Notes: a model not told the origin generated them from the letters alone. Counted from the stretch's first letter, positions 1 to 8,424 are shown. The stretch is DNA of 64,000 nucleotides from Saccharopolyspora indica (GCF_027853965.1 NZ_JAQGLB010000014.1:1-64000), one strand, 5' to 3'. A program made the numbers and translations.

Positions 1-146
1 TGGTCGCGGCGGGGCTGCGGGCGGTGGTCCCGCCGGAGCGCGTGGGTCTGCTGGCGATCCGCAGCCGGGTGGTGGACGTCCTGCTCTACAGCGGTTTCGG
101 GGTGGCGATCCTCGCGGTGGCGCTGACCATCGAGTGGCCGCGATGA
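1..146 (+). CDS. DUF3017 membrane protein, C-terminal fragment
   Basis: The gene enters from the left edge and ends at the TGA at 144-146, leaving about 47 codons in the frame that starts at base 3. The visible part has a polar stretch with the pattern LRxVVPPERVGLLAIRSR followed by one hydrophobic helix (VDVLLYSGFGVAILAVALTI) and a short WPR tail. This matches the C-terminal half of the small DUF3017 membrane proteins that often follow folD in actinobacteria. The function is unknown. The upstream part of the gene is outside the window. Confidence 0.6.
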   Translation, partial: VAAGLRAVVPPERVGLLAIRSRVVDVLLYSGFGVAILAVALTIEWPR

Positions 147-244
147 CGGTCGAGAGCGGCGTCCCCGGCTGAGGTTTCCGTTGGAACCGGCTCGTTTTCA
201 CGCTGTGCGGAGCCGGTTCCGGGCGCGCAGTAGGGTTGTGCGTT

Positions 245-1000
245 GTGCGCATCGACCACCGCGCGGATCAGCCGGTTCGCGCCGGTATTCCCGAACACGG
301 CCGGATTCCGCGCTACTACGCGGTGAAGATCGAGCTGCTCGACCTGGTCGAGGAGCTCGGCGAGGGTTCGGCCCTGCCCAGCGAGCGGGAGCTGGCCGAG
401 CGGTTCGAGGTGTCCCGGGTGACGCTGCGGCAGGCGGTCACCGAGCTGATGCTCGAAGGCCGCCTGATGCGCAGGCAGGGGAGCCGCACCGTCGTCGCCC
501 CGCCGAAACTGGTGCAGCCGCTGCAACTGGCGAGCTACACCGAAGGCGTCCGGTCGCAGGGCTTGGAACCCGGCCGGACGGTGATCGACGTCGAAGCCCG
601 GTCGGCCGACGCGCAGCTGGCGGCGGATCTCGACCTGGCCCCGGGCGGCGAGGTGGTGCACGTCGAGCGCGTGCTGCTCGCCGGCGGTGAGCGCGTCGGC
701 CTGGAGTCCAGCTACCTGTCGAAGGACCGCTTCCCGGAGCTGCTGGGCGAGTTCGACCCGACCGCCTCGCTGTACTCGTTCTTGCAGGACGAGCTGGGTG
801 TGCGCTTCGGCGAGGCGGAGGAGCGCATCGAGACGGTGCTGGCGACGCCGCGCGAGGCGCTGCTGATCGGCACCAACCCGGCGACGCCGATGATCCTGCT
901 GCACCGGCGCTCCTGGACGCCGGAGGGCGAACCGATCGAGCGCGTCCGCTCCCTCTTCCGCGGCGACCGCTTCAGCTTCATCACCCACCTCCGCGACTGA
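245..1000 (+). CDS. GntR-family regulator with UTRA domain, probable phosphonate operon regulator
   Basis: A 251-residue regulator. The N-terminal winged helix-turn-helix (about residues 20-85) carries the GntR hallmark LPSERELAERFEVSRVTLRQA. The C-terminal half (about 95-250) has the UTRA ligand-binding pattern ending in RRSWTPEGEPIERVRSLFRG, which places it in the HutC/PhnF branch. GTG at 245 is chosen because an AGGG lies about 9 nt upstream; a TTG at 236 in the same frame is possible. It is co-directional with the FAD oxidoreductase-phnDCE operon that starts 169 bp downstream, and a perfect 22-bp palindrome lies between them. It probably represses that operon and responds to a phosphonate or its product. 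The ligand is an inference. Confidence 0.85.
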   Translation: MRIDHRADQPVRAGIPEHGRIPRYYAVKIELLDLVEELGEGSALPSERELAERFEVSRVTLRQAVTELMLEGRLMRRQGSRTVVAPPKLVQPLQLASYTEGVRSQGLEPGRTVIDVEARSADAQLAADLDLAPGGEVVHVERVLLAGGERVGLESSYLSKDRFPELLGEFDPTASLYSFLQDELGVRFGEAEERIETVLATPREALLIGTNPATPMILLHRRSWTPEGEPIERVRSLFRGDRFSFITHLRD

Positions 1001-1017
1001 CCCGGCCGGGGCGGCTG

Positions 1018-1039
1018 GTCAATTTCGTACGAAATTGAC
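1018..1039. promoter_or_regulatory. Perfect 22-bp palindrome, probable GntR operator
   Basis: The half-site GTCAATTTCGT is followed directly by its exact reverse complement. It sits 18 bp after the GntR stop and 130 bp before the FAD oxidoreductase start. Its AT-rich core stands out in this GC-rich DNA. Its size and symmetry fit a dimeric GntR/HutC repressor. Which protein binds is an inference from adjacency. Confidence 0.7.
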
Positions 1040-1168
1040 GGTGCCCTGCGCCGTGGCAGGCCGAGAGGGACACGAAAAGTCACGAACAGATAACTGATCT
1101 AGTCCTTCGGTCGGTGTTCACCTGGGGTTCGGTCGGTTTCCACTGGGGATTCGCGGGCGGCGGCGAGC

Positions 1169-2296
1169 GTGTGCGGCGTGCGAGTTCTGATTGTTGGCGG
1201 CGGCGTGCTCGGCACCATGCACGCGCTGCGGGCCCTGGAGCGGGGCCACGAAGTGGTGCACCTGGAGCGGGAAGCGGAGGCTCGCGGGGCTTCGGTCCGC
1301 AACTTCGGGCTGATCTGGGTCAGCGGCCGGGAACCCGGGCCGGACCTGGAGGTGGCCATGCGCGCCCGCCGGGACTGGGAGCGCATCGCCGCGGACGTGC
1401 CGGACCTCGGTTTCCGCGGCAACGGCTCGCTGACAGTGCTCCGCACTCCCGGCGAGATGGCGGTCGCGGAGGAGTTCGTCAGCCGTCCGGACGCCGCTGA
1501 GCGCGGCACCAAGCTGCTCGCCGCGGCCGAAGCCCGAGCGGTGAATCCCGCGCTGCGCGGCGAAATGCTCGGCGCGCTCTGGTGCGAGCAGGACGGCGCC
1601 GTCGAGTCGCGGACCGCGCAGCCCGCGCTGCGCGCGCACTTGGCGAAGACCGGCCGCTACACCTGGCTGCCCGGCCGCGAGGTCCGCGACGTCGGCGAGG
1701 GCTGGGTGCGCGACGACACCGGGCAGCGCCACGAGGGCGATCTGGTGGTCCTCTGCACCGGCGCGGCGCTCGGTGGACTGGTGAAGGAGCTCCGCCCGGA
1801 GCTCCCGGTGCGCAAGGTGCGGCTGCAGATGATGCAGACCGACCCGCTCGACGAGCGGCTGACGACGTCGCTGGCCGACGGCGACAGCATGCGCTACTAC
1901 CGCGGCTACCAGGGCGAGAAGCTCGACGAGCTCAACGCCGCCGAGCCGCAGCCGCCGGTGGCCGCCGACAACGGCATGCAGCTCCTGCTGGTCCAGCGGC
2001 TGCACGGCGGGCTGACCATCGGCGACACCCACGAGTACGACGAGCCCTTCTCCTTCGACGTGCACGAGGACCCCTACGAGCACCTGCGGCAGCGCGCCGA
2101 GGAACTGCTCGGCCGCCCGCTGCCGCGGATCGTGCGCCGCTGGGCCGGGGTTTACGCGCAGACGGCGGACAAGTCGCTGGTCGTGCACCGCGAGCGGGTG
2201 CTGCCCGGCGTCTGGCTGGTGACCGGCCCCGGCGGCCGCGGCATGACCTGCTCGCCCGCCATCGCCGCCGACACCTGGCAGGAGGTCGAGGGATGA
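1169..2296 (+). CDS. FAD-dependent oxidoreductase of phosphonate clusters (TIGR03364 type)
   Basis: A 375-residue DAO-fold flavoenzyme. The N-terminal Rossmann motif is VLIVGGGVLGTMHA, followed by the segment ASVRNFGLIWVSGR that is typical of the TIGR03364 family, and the C-terminal FAD contact is in TGPGGRGMTCSP. Members of this family cluster with phosphonate genes, and related enzymes have been reported to oxidise 2-aminoethylphosphonate or its N-alkyl forms to phosphonoacetaldehyde. The next gene is a phosphonatase-like hydrolase overlapping by 4 bp (ATGA), so the pair could turn an aminophosphonate into phosphonoacetaldehyde and then phosphate. GTG at 1169 is the start; GTG at 1178 is an alternative. 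The exact substrate is not shown by sequence. Confidence 0.85.
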   Translation: MCGVRVLIVGGGVLGTMHALRALERGHEVVHLEREAEARGASVRNFGLIWVSGREPGPDLEVAMRARRDWERIAADVPDLGFRGNGSLTVLRTPGEMAVAEEFVSRPDAAERGTKLLAAAEARAVNPALRGEMLGALWCEQDGAVESRTAQPALRAHLAKTGRYTWLPGREVRDVGEGWVRDDTGQRHEGDLVVLCTGAALGGLVKELRPELPVRKVRLQMMQTDPLDERLTTSLADGDSMRYYRGYQGEKLDELNAAEPQPPVAADNGMQLLLVQRLHGGLTIGDTHEYDEPFSFDVHEDPYEHLRQRAEELLGRPLPRIVRRWAGVYAQTADKSLVVHRERVLPGVWLVTGPGGRGMTCSPAIAADTWQEVEG

Positions 2297-2967
2297 TCGA
2301 GTTGGCAGTGCTGGACATGGCGGGCACCACGGTCGCCGACGACGGTCTCGTGGAGCGGGCCTTCACCCGGGCCATCGCCGACATCGGCGTCGCCGAGCGA
2401 CCGTCCATGCTGGACCACGTCCGCCGCACCATGGGCGAATCCAAGATCACCGTCTTCCGGCACCTCTTCGACGGCGACGAAACCCTTGCGCAGCAGGCGA
2501 ACCAGGCCTTCGAGCACGCCTACGCGGAGCTGGTCTCCGACGGCGAGTGCCACCCGGTCGACGGTGCGGAGGCCGCCATCCGGCAGCTCCGCGACAACGG
2601 CGTGAAGGTCGCGCTGACCACGGGCTTCTCCGAGACCACGCAGCGCCAGATCCTGGCCGCGCTGGGCTGGGAGGACCTGGCCGATCTCACCCTCACCCCG
2701 GCCCAGGCGGGCCGCGGCCGCCCCCACCCGGACATGGTGCTCACCGCGCTGCTGCGGCTGGGCATCGACGACGTGCGCTCCGTCGCCACCGCCGGCGACA
2801 CCGCCTACGACGTCCGATCAGGACTCCGCGCCGGCGCGTCCGTCGTCGCCGGCGTCCTCACCGGCGCGCACTCGCGCGACGCGCTCACCGGCGCCGGTGC
2901 CACCCACGTCCTCGAATCCGTCCGGGATCTCCCGGAACTCCTGCTGGCAAAGGATGAACAGTCGTGA
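2293..2967 (+). CDS. Phosphonatase-like HAD hydrolase
   Basis: A 224-residue HAD hydrolase with motif I DMAGTT (Asp8 nucleophile), motif II TTGF, the GRPHPDM loop and motif III AGDTAYDV. DxAGTT together with MGxxK is the signature of phosphonoacetaldehyde hydrolase relatives. Lys51 in MGESK sits where PhnX has its Schiff-base lysine (MGLLK). The protein is shorter than classical PhnX (about 265 residues) and fits the PhnX-like TIGR03351 group. It overlaps the upstream flavoenzyme and the downstream phnD by 4 bp each, indicating translational coupling. The probable role is C-P bond cleavage releasing phosphate, on phosphonoacetaldehyde or a close analogue. Confidence 0.85.
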   Translation: MIELAVLDMAGTTVADDGLVERAFTRAIADIGVAERPSMLDHVRRTMGESKITVFRHLFDGDETLAQQANQAFEHAYAELVSDGECHPVDGAEAAIRQLRDNGVKVALTTGFSETTQRQILAALGWEDLADLTLTPAQAGRGRPHPDMVLTALLRLGIDDVRSVATAGDTAYDVRSGLRAGASVVAGVLTGAHSRDALTGAGATHVLESVRDLPELLLAKDEQS

Positions 2968-3878
2968 AACGGATCAGTCGAGTCCTCGTCGGGCTGGCCG
3001 CGCTCGGCCTGCTCGCGGGGTGCGGCCCGAGCGCCGCGCAGCAGGGCGGTGACTCCGACGAGCTCGTGTTCGCCGCCATCCCGTCGGAGGAATCCGCCAG
3101 CCTGCAGCAGGACTACCAGCCGGTGCTGGACCTGCTGGCGAAGGAGACCGGGAAGAAGATCACCTTCCAGAAGGCCACCGACTACGCCGCGATCATCGAG
3201 GGCCAGCGCGCGGGCAAGATCGACATCGCCAAGTACGGGCCGTTCTCCTACGTGCTGGCCAAGCAGCAGGGCGTGGCGGCCACCGCGGTCGCCGGTCAGG
3301 TCGAGGAGAAGGGCGCCGAGCCCGGCTACACCTCCTACGCCATCACCCGCCCGGACACCGGCATCCGCTCGCTGGCCGACTTCCGCGGCAAGAAGGTCTG
3401 CTTCGTCGATCCCACCTCGACCTCCGGCTACCTGTACCCGAAGGCGGGCCTGCTGGCGGCGGGCATCAACCCGGACACCGACGTGCAGGCGATCTTCGCC
3501 GGCGGCCACGACGCCTCCGCGATCGCCGTCGCGAAGGGCGACTGCGACGCCGGTTTCGCCTACGACAGCATGGTCGACCGGCAGCTGATCGAGAAGGGCC
3601 AGTTGCAGCCCGGACAGCTCAGCACGGTGTGGAAGTCGGCGGTGATCCCCGGCGACCCGGTCGCCATCTCCGACAGCCTCGACCCGGCGGTGAAGGACAA
3701 GATCACCGCGGCGCTGCGGGACGAGGCCAACAGCGATGCCCTGCGGGAGAGCGGGTTCTGCACCGGCGAGTGCAAGATCGGCGACATCGGCGGCTACGGC
3801 TTCGCCCCGGTCGACGACGCCTTCTACAACGGCATCCGCGAGGTCTGCGCGACGACCAAGGACGAGCAATGCCAGTGA
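2964..3878 (+). CDS. phnD: Phosphonate ABC transporter substrate-binding lipoprotein PhnD
   Basis: A 304-residue extracellular binding protein with a lipoprotein signal (MKRISRVLVGLAALGLLAGC, lipobox Cys20). The body follows the PhnD pattern: AAIPSEESASLQQDY near the start, then KYGPFSYVLAKQQG and the ligand-site segment VCFVDPTSTSGYLYPK. It captures phosphonates or phosphate esters outside the membrane for PhnC and PhnE. GTG at 2964 overlaps the hydrolase stop. The lipoprotein anchoring suits a Gram-positive organism without a periplasmic binding protein pool. Confidence 0.93.
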   Translation: MKRISRVLVGLAALGLLAGCGPSAAQQGGDSDELVFAAIPSEESASLQQDYQPVLDLLAKETGKKITFQKATDYAAIIEGQRAGKIDIAKYGPFSYVLAKQQGVAATAVAGQVEEKGAEPGYTSYAITRPDTGIRSLADFRGKKVCFVDPTSTSGYLYPKAGLLAAGINPDTDVQAIFAGGHDASAIAVAKGDCDAGFAYDSMVDRQLIEKGQLQPGQLSTVWKSAVIPGDPVAISDSLDPAVKDKITAALRDEANSDALRESGFCTGECKIGDIGGYGFAPVDDAFYNGIREVCATTKDEQCQ

Positions 3879-4636
3879 TCAGCTTCGACCGGGTCGGCAA
3901 GTCCTTCGGCGATGTGCGGGCGCTCGACGAGGTCTCCCTCGACGTGCAGCCCGGTGAGATGGCCGTGCTGCTCGGCCTGTCCGGCTCGGGCAAGTCGACG
4001 CTGCTGCGGCACGTGGACGGCCTGCAGCGCGCCACCTCCGGAACCGTGCAGGTGCTCGGCGAGGACGTCGGCGCGCTGCGCGGGTCGGGCCTGCGCGCGC
4101 TGCGGCGCCGGGTCGGGTTCGTGTTCCAGCAGTTCCACCTGGTCGGCTCGCTGACCGTGCTGGAGAACGTGTGCACGGGCGCGCTCGGAAGCCTGCGCGG
4201 CCCGCGGCTCGGGCTGTTCACCTACCCCAAGCGGGTGCGGTTCGCCGCGATGGAGCAGCTGGAGCGCGTCGGCCTGACCGACCAGGCGCTGCAGCGCGCG
4301 GACACGCTCTCGGGCGGTCAGCAGCAGCGCGTCGCGGTGGCCAGGGCGCTGCTGCAGAAGCCGGAGATCCTGCTCGCCGACGAGCCGGTCGCCTCGCTCG
4401 ACCCCGACTCGGCGGCGCAGGTGATGAACCTGATCGCGGAGATCGGCCGGGAGGACGGGCTGACCGTGCTGTGCAGCCTGCACCAGGTGGACCTGGCGCT
4501 GAGCTGGGGGCACCGGATCATCGGGCTGCGGTCCGGGCAGGTCGTGCTGGACACCCCGGTGGAGGGCCTGGACCGCGACGCGGCCATGTCGATCTACGCC
4601 AAGGTCGGCTCGGCCGACCTCGCCGCGGTGGGGTGA
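3869..4636 (+). CDS. phnC: Phosphonate ABC transporter ATPase PhnC
   Basis: A 255-residue ATP-binding subunit with Walker A GLSGSGKST (about residues 36-44), the Q-loop in FVFQQFH, signature LSGGQQQR, Walker B ILLADEP and the switch histidine in CSLHQVD. The insert around CTGALGSLRG is characteristic of PhnC. The ATG at 3869 overlaps the phnD reading frame by 10 bp. It energises import through the fused PhnE permease encoded next (GTGA overlap). Confidence 0.93.
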   Translation: MPVISFDRVGKSFGDVRALDEVSLDVQPGEMAVLLGLSGSGKSTLLRHVDGLQRATSGTVQVLGEDVGALRGSGLRALRRRVGFVFQQFHLVGSLTVLENVCTGALGSLRGPRLGLFTYPKRVRFAAMEQLERVGLTDQALQRADTLSGGQQQRVAVARALLQKPEILLADEPVASLDPDSAAQVMNLIAEIGREDGLTVLCSLHQVDLALSWGHRIIGLRSGQVVLDTPVEGLDRDAAMSIYAKVGSADLAAVG

Positions 4637-6333
4637 CACCCTTGACCACCACCGCAGAAGCGCCGCGCCGCACGCTGGCCCGCCCGACGCCGACCGGCAC
4701 CGCGGCGGCCGTGGTCGTGCTGGCGCTGCTGGGCGCGGCGATCTGGGCGTTCAGCTCGCTGCGCCTGAACATCGCGACGTTCGTGGACGGCGCGGCCAAC
4801 GCGGTCGACTTCGCCGGCCGCACCCTGCCGCTGGACTTCCCGCCGCTCGGCGAACTGCTGGCGCTGTGCGGGCAGACGCTGGCGATCGTGGTCTGCGCGA
4901 CCCTGCTGGCCTCGCTGATCAGCGTGCCCGTCGCGGTCCTCGCGGCGAGCAACACCGCCCTGGGCGGCACCAGCCGGTTCGGCGCGCGCGTGATCATCGT
5001 GGTGGCGCGGGCGATCCCGGACGTCGTGCTGGCCATCGTGTTCTTCCGGATGTTCGGCTTCGGCGGCCTGACCGGCGTGCTGGCGATGGGCCTGCACTCC
5101 ATCGGCATGATCGGCAAGCTCTACGCCGACGCGATCGAGCAGATCGACGAAGGCCCGCGCACCGCCATCCGCGCGGCGGGCGGAACCAGGCTGCAACAGC
5201 TGGTCACCGGAGTCCTGCCGCAGGTGATGCCGTCGTTCGTGGCGACGTCGCTGCACCGCCTGGACATCAACCTGCGGGTCTCGGTGGTGCTCGGGTTCGT
5301 CGGCGTCGGCGGTCTGGGCCAGGCGATCTCCGACTCCCTGCGCACCCTCGACTACCAGCGCGGAATGGCGCTGGCATCGGTGGTGTTCGGGCTCTGCGTG
5401 CTGGTGGAGGTCGTCTCCGGCGCGATCCGCCGCGGCCTGCCCGGCGTCCAGGAGGAACGCCGCGGCCCGCTCGCCGCGGTCCGGCGCCGGGTGCAGATCC
5501 CGGCCCCGCGGCGCGAGGCCGGGAGCGTCGCCACCCGGCCTCCGTCCCCGCCACCGATCAGTCCACCGTGGACGGCCGGACGAGTGCGCCGCACCGGGTA
5601 CTGGCTGCTGACGGCCCTGGTCGTCGTCGCCTCGATCTGGGGCGCGGACATCTCGCTGGACCAGTTCCAGCGCGCGATCACCGACTTCGGCCCGACCCTG
5701 GCCCTGTTCTGGCCACCGGAAACCGGCGGCATCCTCCCGGAGCTGCTCTCCGAACTCCTGGTCACCGTCCAGATCGCCCTGGCGGCCACCTTGATCGGCG
5801 CGATCCTCGCGCTGCCGGTGGGAGCCCTGGCGGCGAACAACGTGGCCCCGAACCCGGCGGTGGCGAAGTTCTTCCGCGGCGTGGTGCTGGCGGTCCGAGG
5901 CGTCCCGGAACTGGTGCTGGCGATCGTGTTCGTGGTGATCACCGGCCTGGGCGCGGTAGCGGGAGCCCTCGCCCTCGGCGTCGGCTCGGTGGGCCTGCTC
6001 GGCAAGCTGGTGGCGGACTCCCTGGAAGAGGTGGACCGGGGCAAGGAACGAGCCCTGCGCGCCACCGGCGCGAGCCGCCTCCAGGTGTTCTTCGCGGCGA
6101 CGCTCCCCCAAGCGGCCCCGGCCTTCGTGGCCCACGTCCTCTACCAACTGGACACGAACCTCCGCTCGGCAACCCTCCTGGGCCTGGTCGGAGCTGGCGG
6201 AATCGGCTACTACCTCCTCAACGCCTCCCGAGTCCTGGAATTCGGAGTGGTGACGACGGTCCTGATCCTCACCTTCGCAGTGGTGATGCTGGTGGAACTC
6301 CTCGCCCTCTGGCTCCGAAAACTCGTCAGCTGA
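4633..6333 (+). CDS. phnE: Fused double phosphonate permease PhnE-PhnE
   Basis: A 566-residue protein, twice the length of a usual PhnE (about 260-280). It has two tandem permease modules, residues about 15-275 and 315-565, joined by a charged Pro/Arg-rich linker (EERRGPLAAVRRRVQIPAPR). Each module has its own membrane helices and EAA-type coupling loop: IRAAGGTRLQQLVTGVLPQV in the first and LRATGASRLQVFFAATLPQA in the second. A single polypeptide therefore probably supplies the whole transmembrane part for one PhnC dimer. GTG at 4633 overlaps the phnC stop; TTG at 4642 is a weaker option. Confidence 0.9.
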   Translation: MTPLTTTAEAPRRTLARPTPTGTAAAVVVLALLGAAIWAFSSLRLNIATFVDGAANAVDFAGRTLPLDFPPLGELLALCGQTLAIVVCATLLASLISVPVAVLAASNTALGGTSRFGARVIIVVARAIPDVVLAIVFFRMFGFGGLTGVLAMGLHSIGMIGKLYADAIEQIDEGPRTAIRAAGGTRLQQLVTGVLPQVMPSFVATSLHRLDINLRVSVVLGFVGVGGLGQAISDSLRTLDYQRGMALASVVFGLCVLVEVVSGAIRRGLPGVQEERRGPLAAVRRRVQIPAPRREAGSVATRPPSPPPISPPWTAGRVRRTGYWLLTALVVVASIWGADISLDQFQRAITDFGPTLALFWPPETGGILPELLSELLVTVQIALAATLIGAILALPVGALAANNVAPNPAVAKFFRGVVLAVRGVPELVLAIVFVVITGLGAVAGALALGVGSVGLLGKLVADSLEEVDRGKERALRATGASRLQVFFAATLPQAAPAFVAHVLYQLDTNLRSATLLGLVGAGGIGYYLLNASRVLEFGVVTTVLILTFAVVMLVELLALWLRKLVS

Positions 6334-6339
6334 CGAGGT

Positions 6340-6382
6340 GAAGGGCACCTTTCACCAAGTAACTGGGCGAAAGGTGCCCTTC
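6340..6382. repeat. Inverted repeat with GAAGGGCACCTTTC arms, likely terminator
   Basis: Perfect 14-bp arms (6340-6353 and 6369-6382) surround a 15-nt loop, 6 bp after the phnE stop. The same arm core recurs at 6798-6852, so this is a repeated element as well as a candidate terminator for the phosphonate operon. Confidence 0.75.
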
Positions 6383-6390
6383 GCGCCACC

Positions 6391-6805
6391 GGGACATGCA
6401 GCGATGGGCGGGCAGCTGCCCGAGCTCGCTCATGGCGGCCTGCTCGCGCACACCGACCTCCACGGCGACCAGTTCCGCATCGGGACGCACGGCACAGCAC
6501 ACGTGATCGACTGGGGTTGCCCCGGAGCTGCGGCTCCGTGGATCGACGGCGCATTTCTCGTGCTGCGCTTGCTGGAGGCGGGGCACGAGCCGGGCGCGGC
6601 GGAATCCTGGGCGGTCACCAACCTCGCCGGGTTCGGAGACATCACCGATGAGCACCTGACCGCGTTCGCGGCATACCTGGCGGGCATGTGGACGCACTGG
6701 GCAGTCACGAAGGACAAGCCTGGGATGCACCACCGCGCACGGCTCGCTCGCGACTACGCGGCATGGCGTCTCACGTTCGCCAAACGCCCGGTCGATGCCC
6801 GGTGA
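6391..6805 (+). pseudogene. Truncated aminoglycoside phosphotransferase-like remnant
   Basis: The frame encodes only the C-terminal half of an APH/choline-kinase-like protein: the catalytic loop LLAHTDLHGDQF, the metal-binding VIDWGCPG, then APWIDGAFLVLRLLEAGH and a helical end. Full proteins of this family are roughly 280-300 residues; here the N-lobe is missing and homology begins just after the inverted repeat at 6340-6382. The stop codon lies inside the second repeat (6798-6852). It reads as a decayed fragment caught between two copies of one repeat. No ribosome site is evident. A short functional protein is unlikely because the ATP-binding lobe is gone. Confidence 0.7.
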
Positions 6806-6852
6806 AGGGCACCTTTTAGCAAGTATGTTGCTAAAAGGTGCCCTTCACCGGG
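6798..6852. repeat. Long inverted repeat, second copy of the GAAGGGCACCTTT element
   Basis: Perfect 25-bp arms (6798-6822 and 6828-6852) flank the 5-nt loop GTATG. The arm contains the same GTGAAGGGCACCTTT core as the repeat at 6340. It lies between the APH remnant and the leftward EamA gene, so it can also end transcription from both sides. Confidence 0.85.
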
Positions 6853-6866
6853 GTGTTCGCGCGGGT

Positions 6867-7703
6867 TCAGGTGAGGGTGAGGAGGCTGATGGCTGCGGCT
6901 GCTGTGCCTAGGCCGAGGAGTTGGCTGCGGTGGATCTGCTCGGCGAGGAGGCCTCGGGCGAGCAGGACCGTGGTTGCTGGGTAGAGGGCGACGATCACCG
7001 CTACTACGGCGAGGTTTCCGCTGCGGGCTGCTAGGAGGAACAGCAGGTTCGCCACCGAGTCCAGGGCTCCTGCGGTCGCCGAGATCGCGTACGCCGGGCG
7101 CTCGGGGCCCAGTCTTCGGTGCAGCAGTGCCGCCGCCGTCAAGGTGATGGCGGAGGAGACGGCGCGGCCGATGATCAGCGGGGCCACTCCGCTGTCGGCG
7201 GGGGCTTGGTGCAGGAAGATCAGTTGCAGGGCGATGGCGGCGCCCGCGCCGAAGGCCAGCAGCAGGGCCGTGCGCGACGGGCGAGCCGAGCCCGCGCCGG
7301 GTCCGGCGCTGACCAGGACCACCGCAGCCAGCGCGAGCGGTAGGCCCACCAGTCCGGCGGCGGACAGGTGTTCGCCCTGCAGCAGTCCCACGCCGACGGG
7401 CAGCACCGCGGAGACCAGCGCGGTCACCGGGGACAGGACGTTCATCGGGCCGATCGCCAGCGTGCGGTAGAGCAGGACGAACGCGGCGGCCGATGCGACG
7501 CCCGATGCGGCTCCCCAGCCGAGGGCGGCCGTGCTGAAGGAGGCGCCGAGCAGCGGCCACAGCAGCAGTTCGACCACGAGGCTGGCAGGCGCGGCGATCA
7601 TCACGGTGCGCAGCACGTGGGCCTTGCGCGCGCCGACGCCGCCGAGGAAGTCGGCGCACCCGTAGGCGAGCGAGCTGCCGAGGGCCAGCAGCAGAGCGAT
7701 CAC
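6867..7703 (-). CDS. EamA/DMT-superfamily transporter
   Basis: A 278-residue membrane protein with about ten hydrophobic helices and the two-fold internal repeat of EamA drug/metabolite transporters. The first repeat opens with LLALGSSLAYGCADFLGGVG and the second with LLLAFGAGAAIALQLIFLHQ. The leftward GTG at 7703 has an AGGGGA Shine-Dalgarno 6 nt upstream. It is divergent from the XRE-cupin regulator at 7818, across a 114-bp shared promoter region, which is the common arrangement for a regulator and the small-molecule exporter it controls. The substrate is unknown. Confidence 0.85.
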   Translation of the reverse strand: MIALLLALGSSLAYGCADFLGGVGARKAHVLRTVMIAAPASLVVELLLWPLLGASFSTAALGWGAASGVASAAAFVLLYRTLAIGPMNVLSPVTALVSAVLPVGVGLLQGEHLSAAGLVGLPLALAAVVLVSAGPGAGSARPSRTALLLAFGAGAAIALQLIFLHQAPADSGVAPLIIGRAVSSAITLTAAALLHRRLGPERPAYAISATAGALDSVANLLFLLAARSGNLAVVAVIVALYPATTVLLARGLLAEQIHRSQLLGLGTAAAAISLLTLT

Positions 7704-7817
7704 GGAAAATCCCCTAGTATCAGTGGAACGACCCAACGGTACATCGAATTGACCGAATGGGGCAACCAACCGACCGGGCGGTGCAATCGAATGGTCGGCT
7801 GCGGGGAGGGTGATCAG

Positions 7818-8396
7818 ATGGCCGAAACGGCCGAAGCGCTGCGAACGGTCGCGCACAACGTCCGGGCGGCCCGGGTGCGCGCGGGCCTGTCCCTGGAAGA
7901 GCTCGGCCGCCGCGCCCAGGTCAGCAAGGGTGCGCTGGTGGGCCTGGAGAAGGCGCAGGGCAACCCCAACCTGGCCACCCTGGTCCGGCTGGCCGACACG
8001 CTCGGCATCTCGGTGTCCGCCCTGATGCAGGGGCCGTCCGAAGGGCGGGTCCGCGTCGTGGCCGCCGCCGACGTCGCGCCGCTGTGGACCGGGGAGCGGG
8101 GCGGCGAGGGCCGGCTCGTGCTGACGACCTCGGGCCGGGCCCCGGTCGAGGTCTGGCGCTGGCAGCTGGAACCCGGCGAGGAGTACTCCAGCCATCCGCA
8201 CCAGGCCGGCGTCGTGGAGACCGTCAACGTCACCTCGGGCCGGATGGTCCTGATCGTCGACGGGGTCGAGCACGCCGTCGAAGCCGGGCAGACGGCCACC
8301 TTCGACGGCGACACCGAGCACGCCTACCGGGGTTCCGGCACCGGAACCTGCCACCTGATCATGACGGTCCAGCTGCCGCCCGCCGCCACGGCCTGA
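7818..8396 (+). CDS. XRE-family regulator with C-terminal cupin domain
   Basis: A 192-residue regulator. A helix-turn-helix lies at about residues 10-65 (VRAGLSLEELGRRAQVSKGA and VGLEKAQGNPNLATLVRLAD) and a cupin at about 105-185 (EYSSHPHQAGVVETVNVTSG, then DGDTEHAYRG). ATG at 7818 follows GGGGAGGG. The cupin probably senses a small ligand. The divergent EamA transporter at 7703 is the obvious target. This architecture is widespread in actinobacteria, and the ligand cannot be named from the sequence. Confidence 0.88.
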   Translation: MAETAEALRTVAHNVRAARVRAGLSLEELGRRAQVSKGALVGLEKAQGNPNLATLVRLADTLGISVSALMQGPSEGRVRVVAAADVAPLWTGERGGEGRLVLTTSGRAPVEVWRWQLEPGEEYSSHPHQAGVVETVNVTSGRMVLIVDGVEHAVEAGQTATFDGDTEHAYRGSGTGTCHLIMTVQLPPAATA

Positions 8397-8424
8397 CCGG
8401 CGCGCGAAAGAGCCCGCAGGAGCG

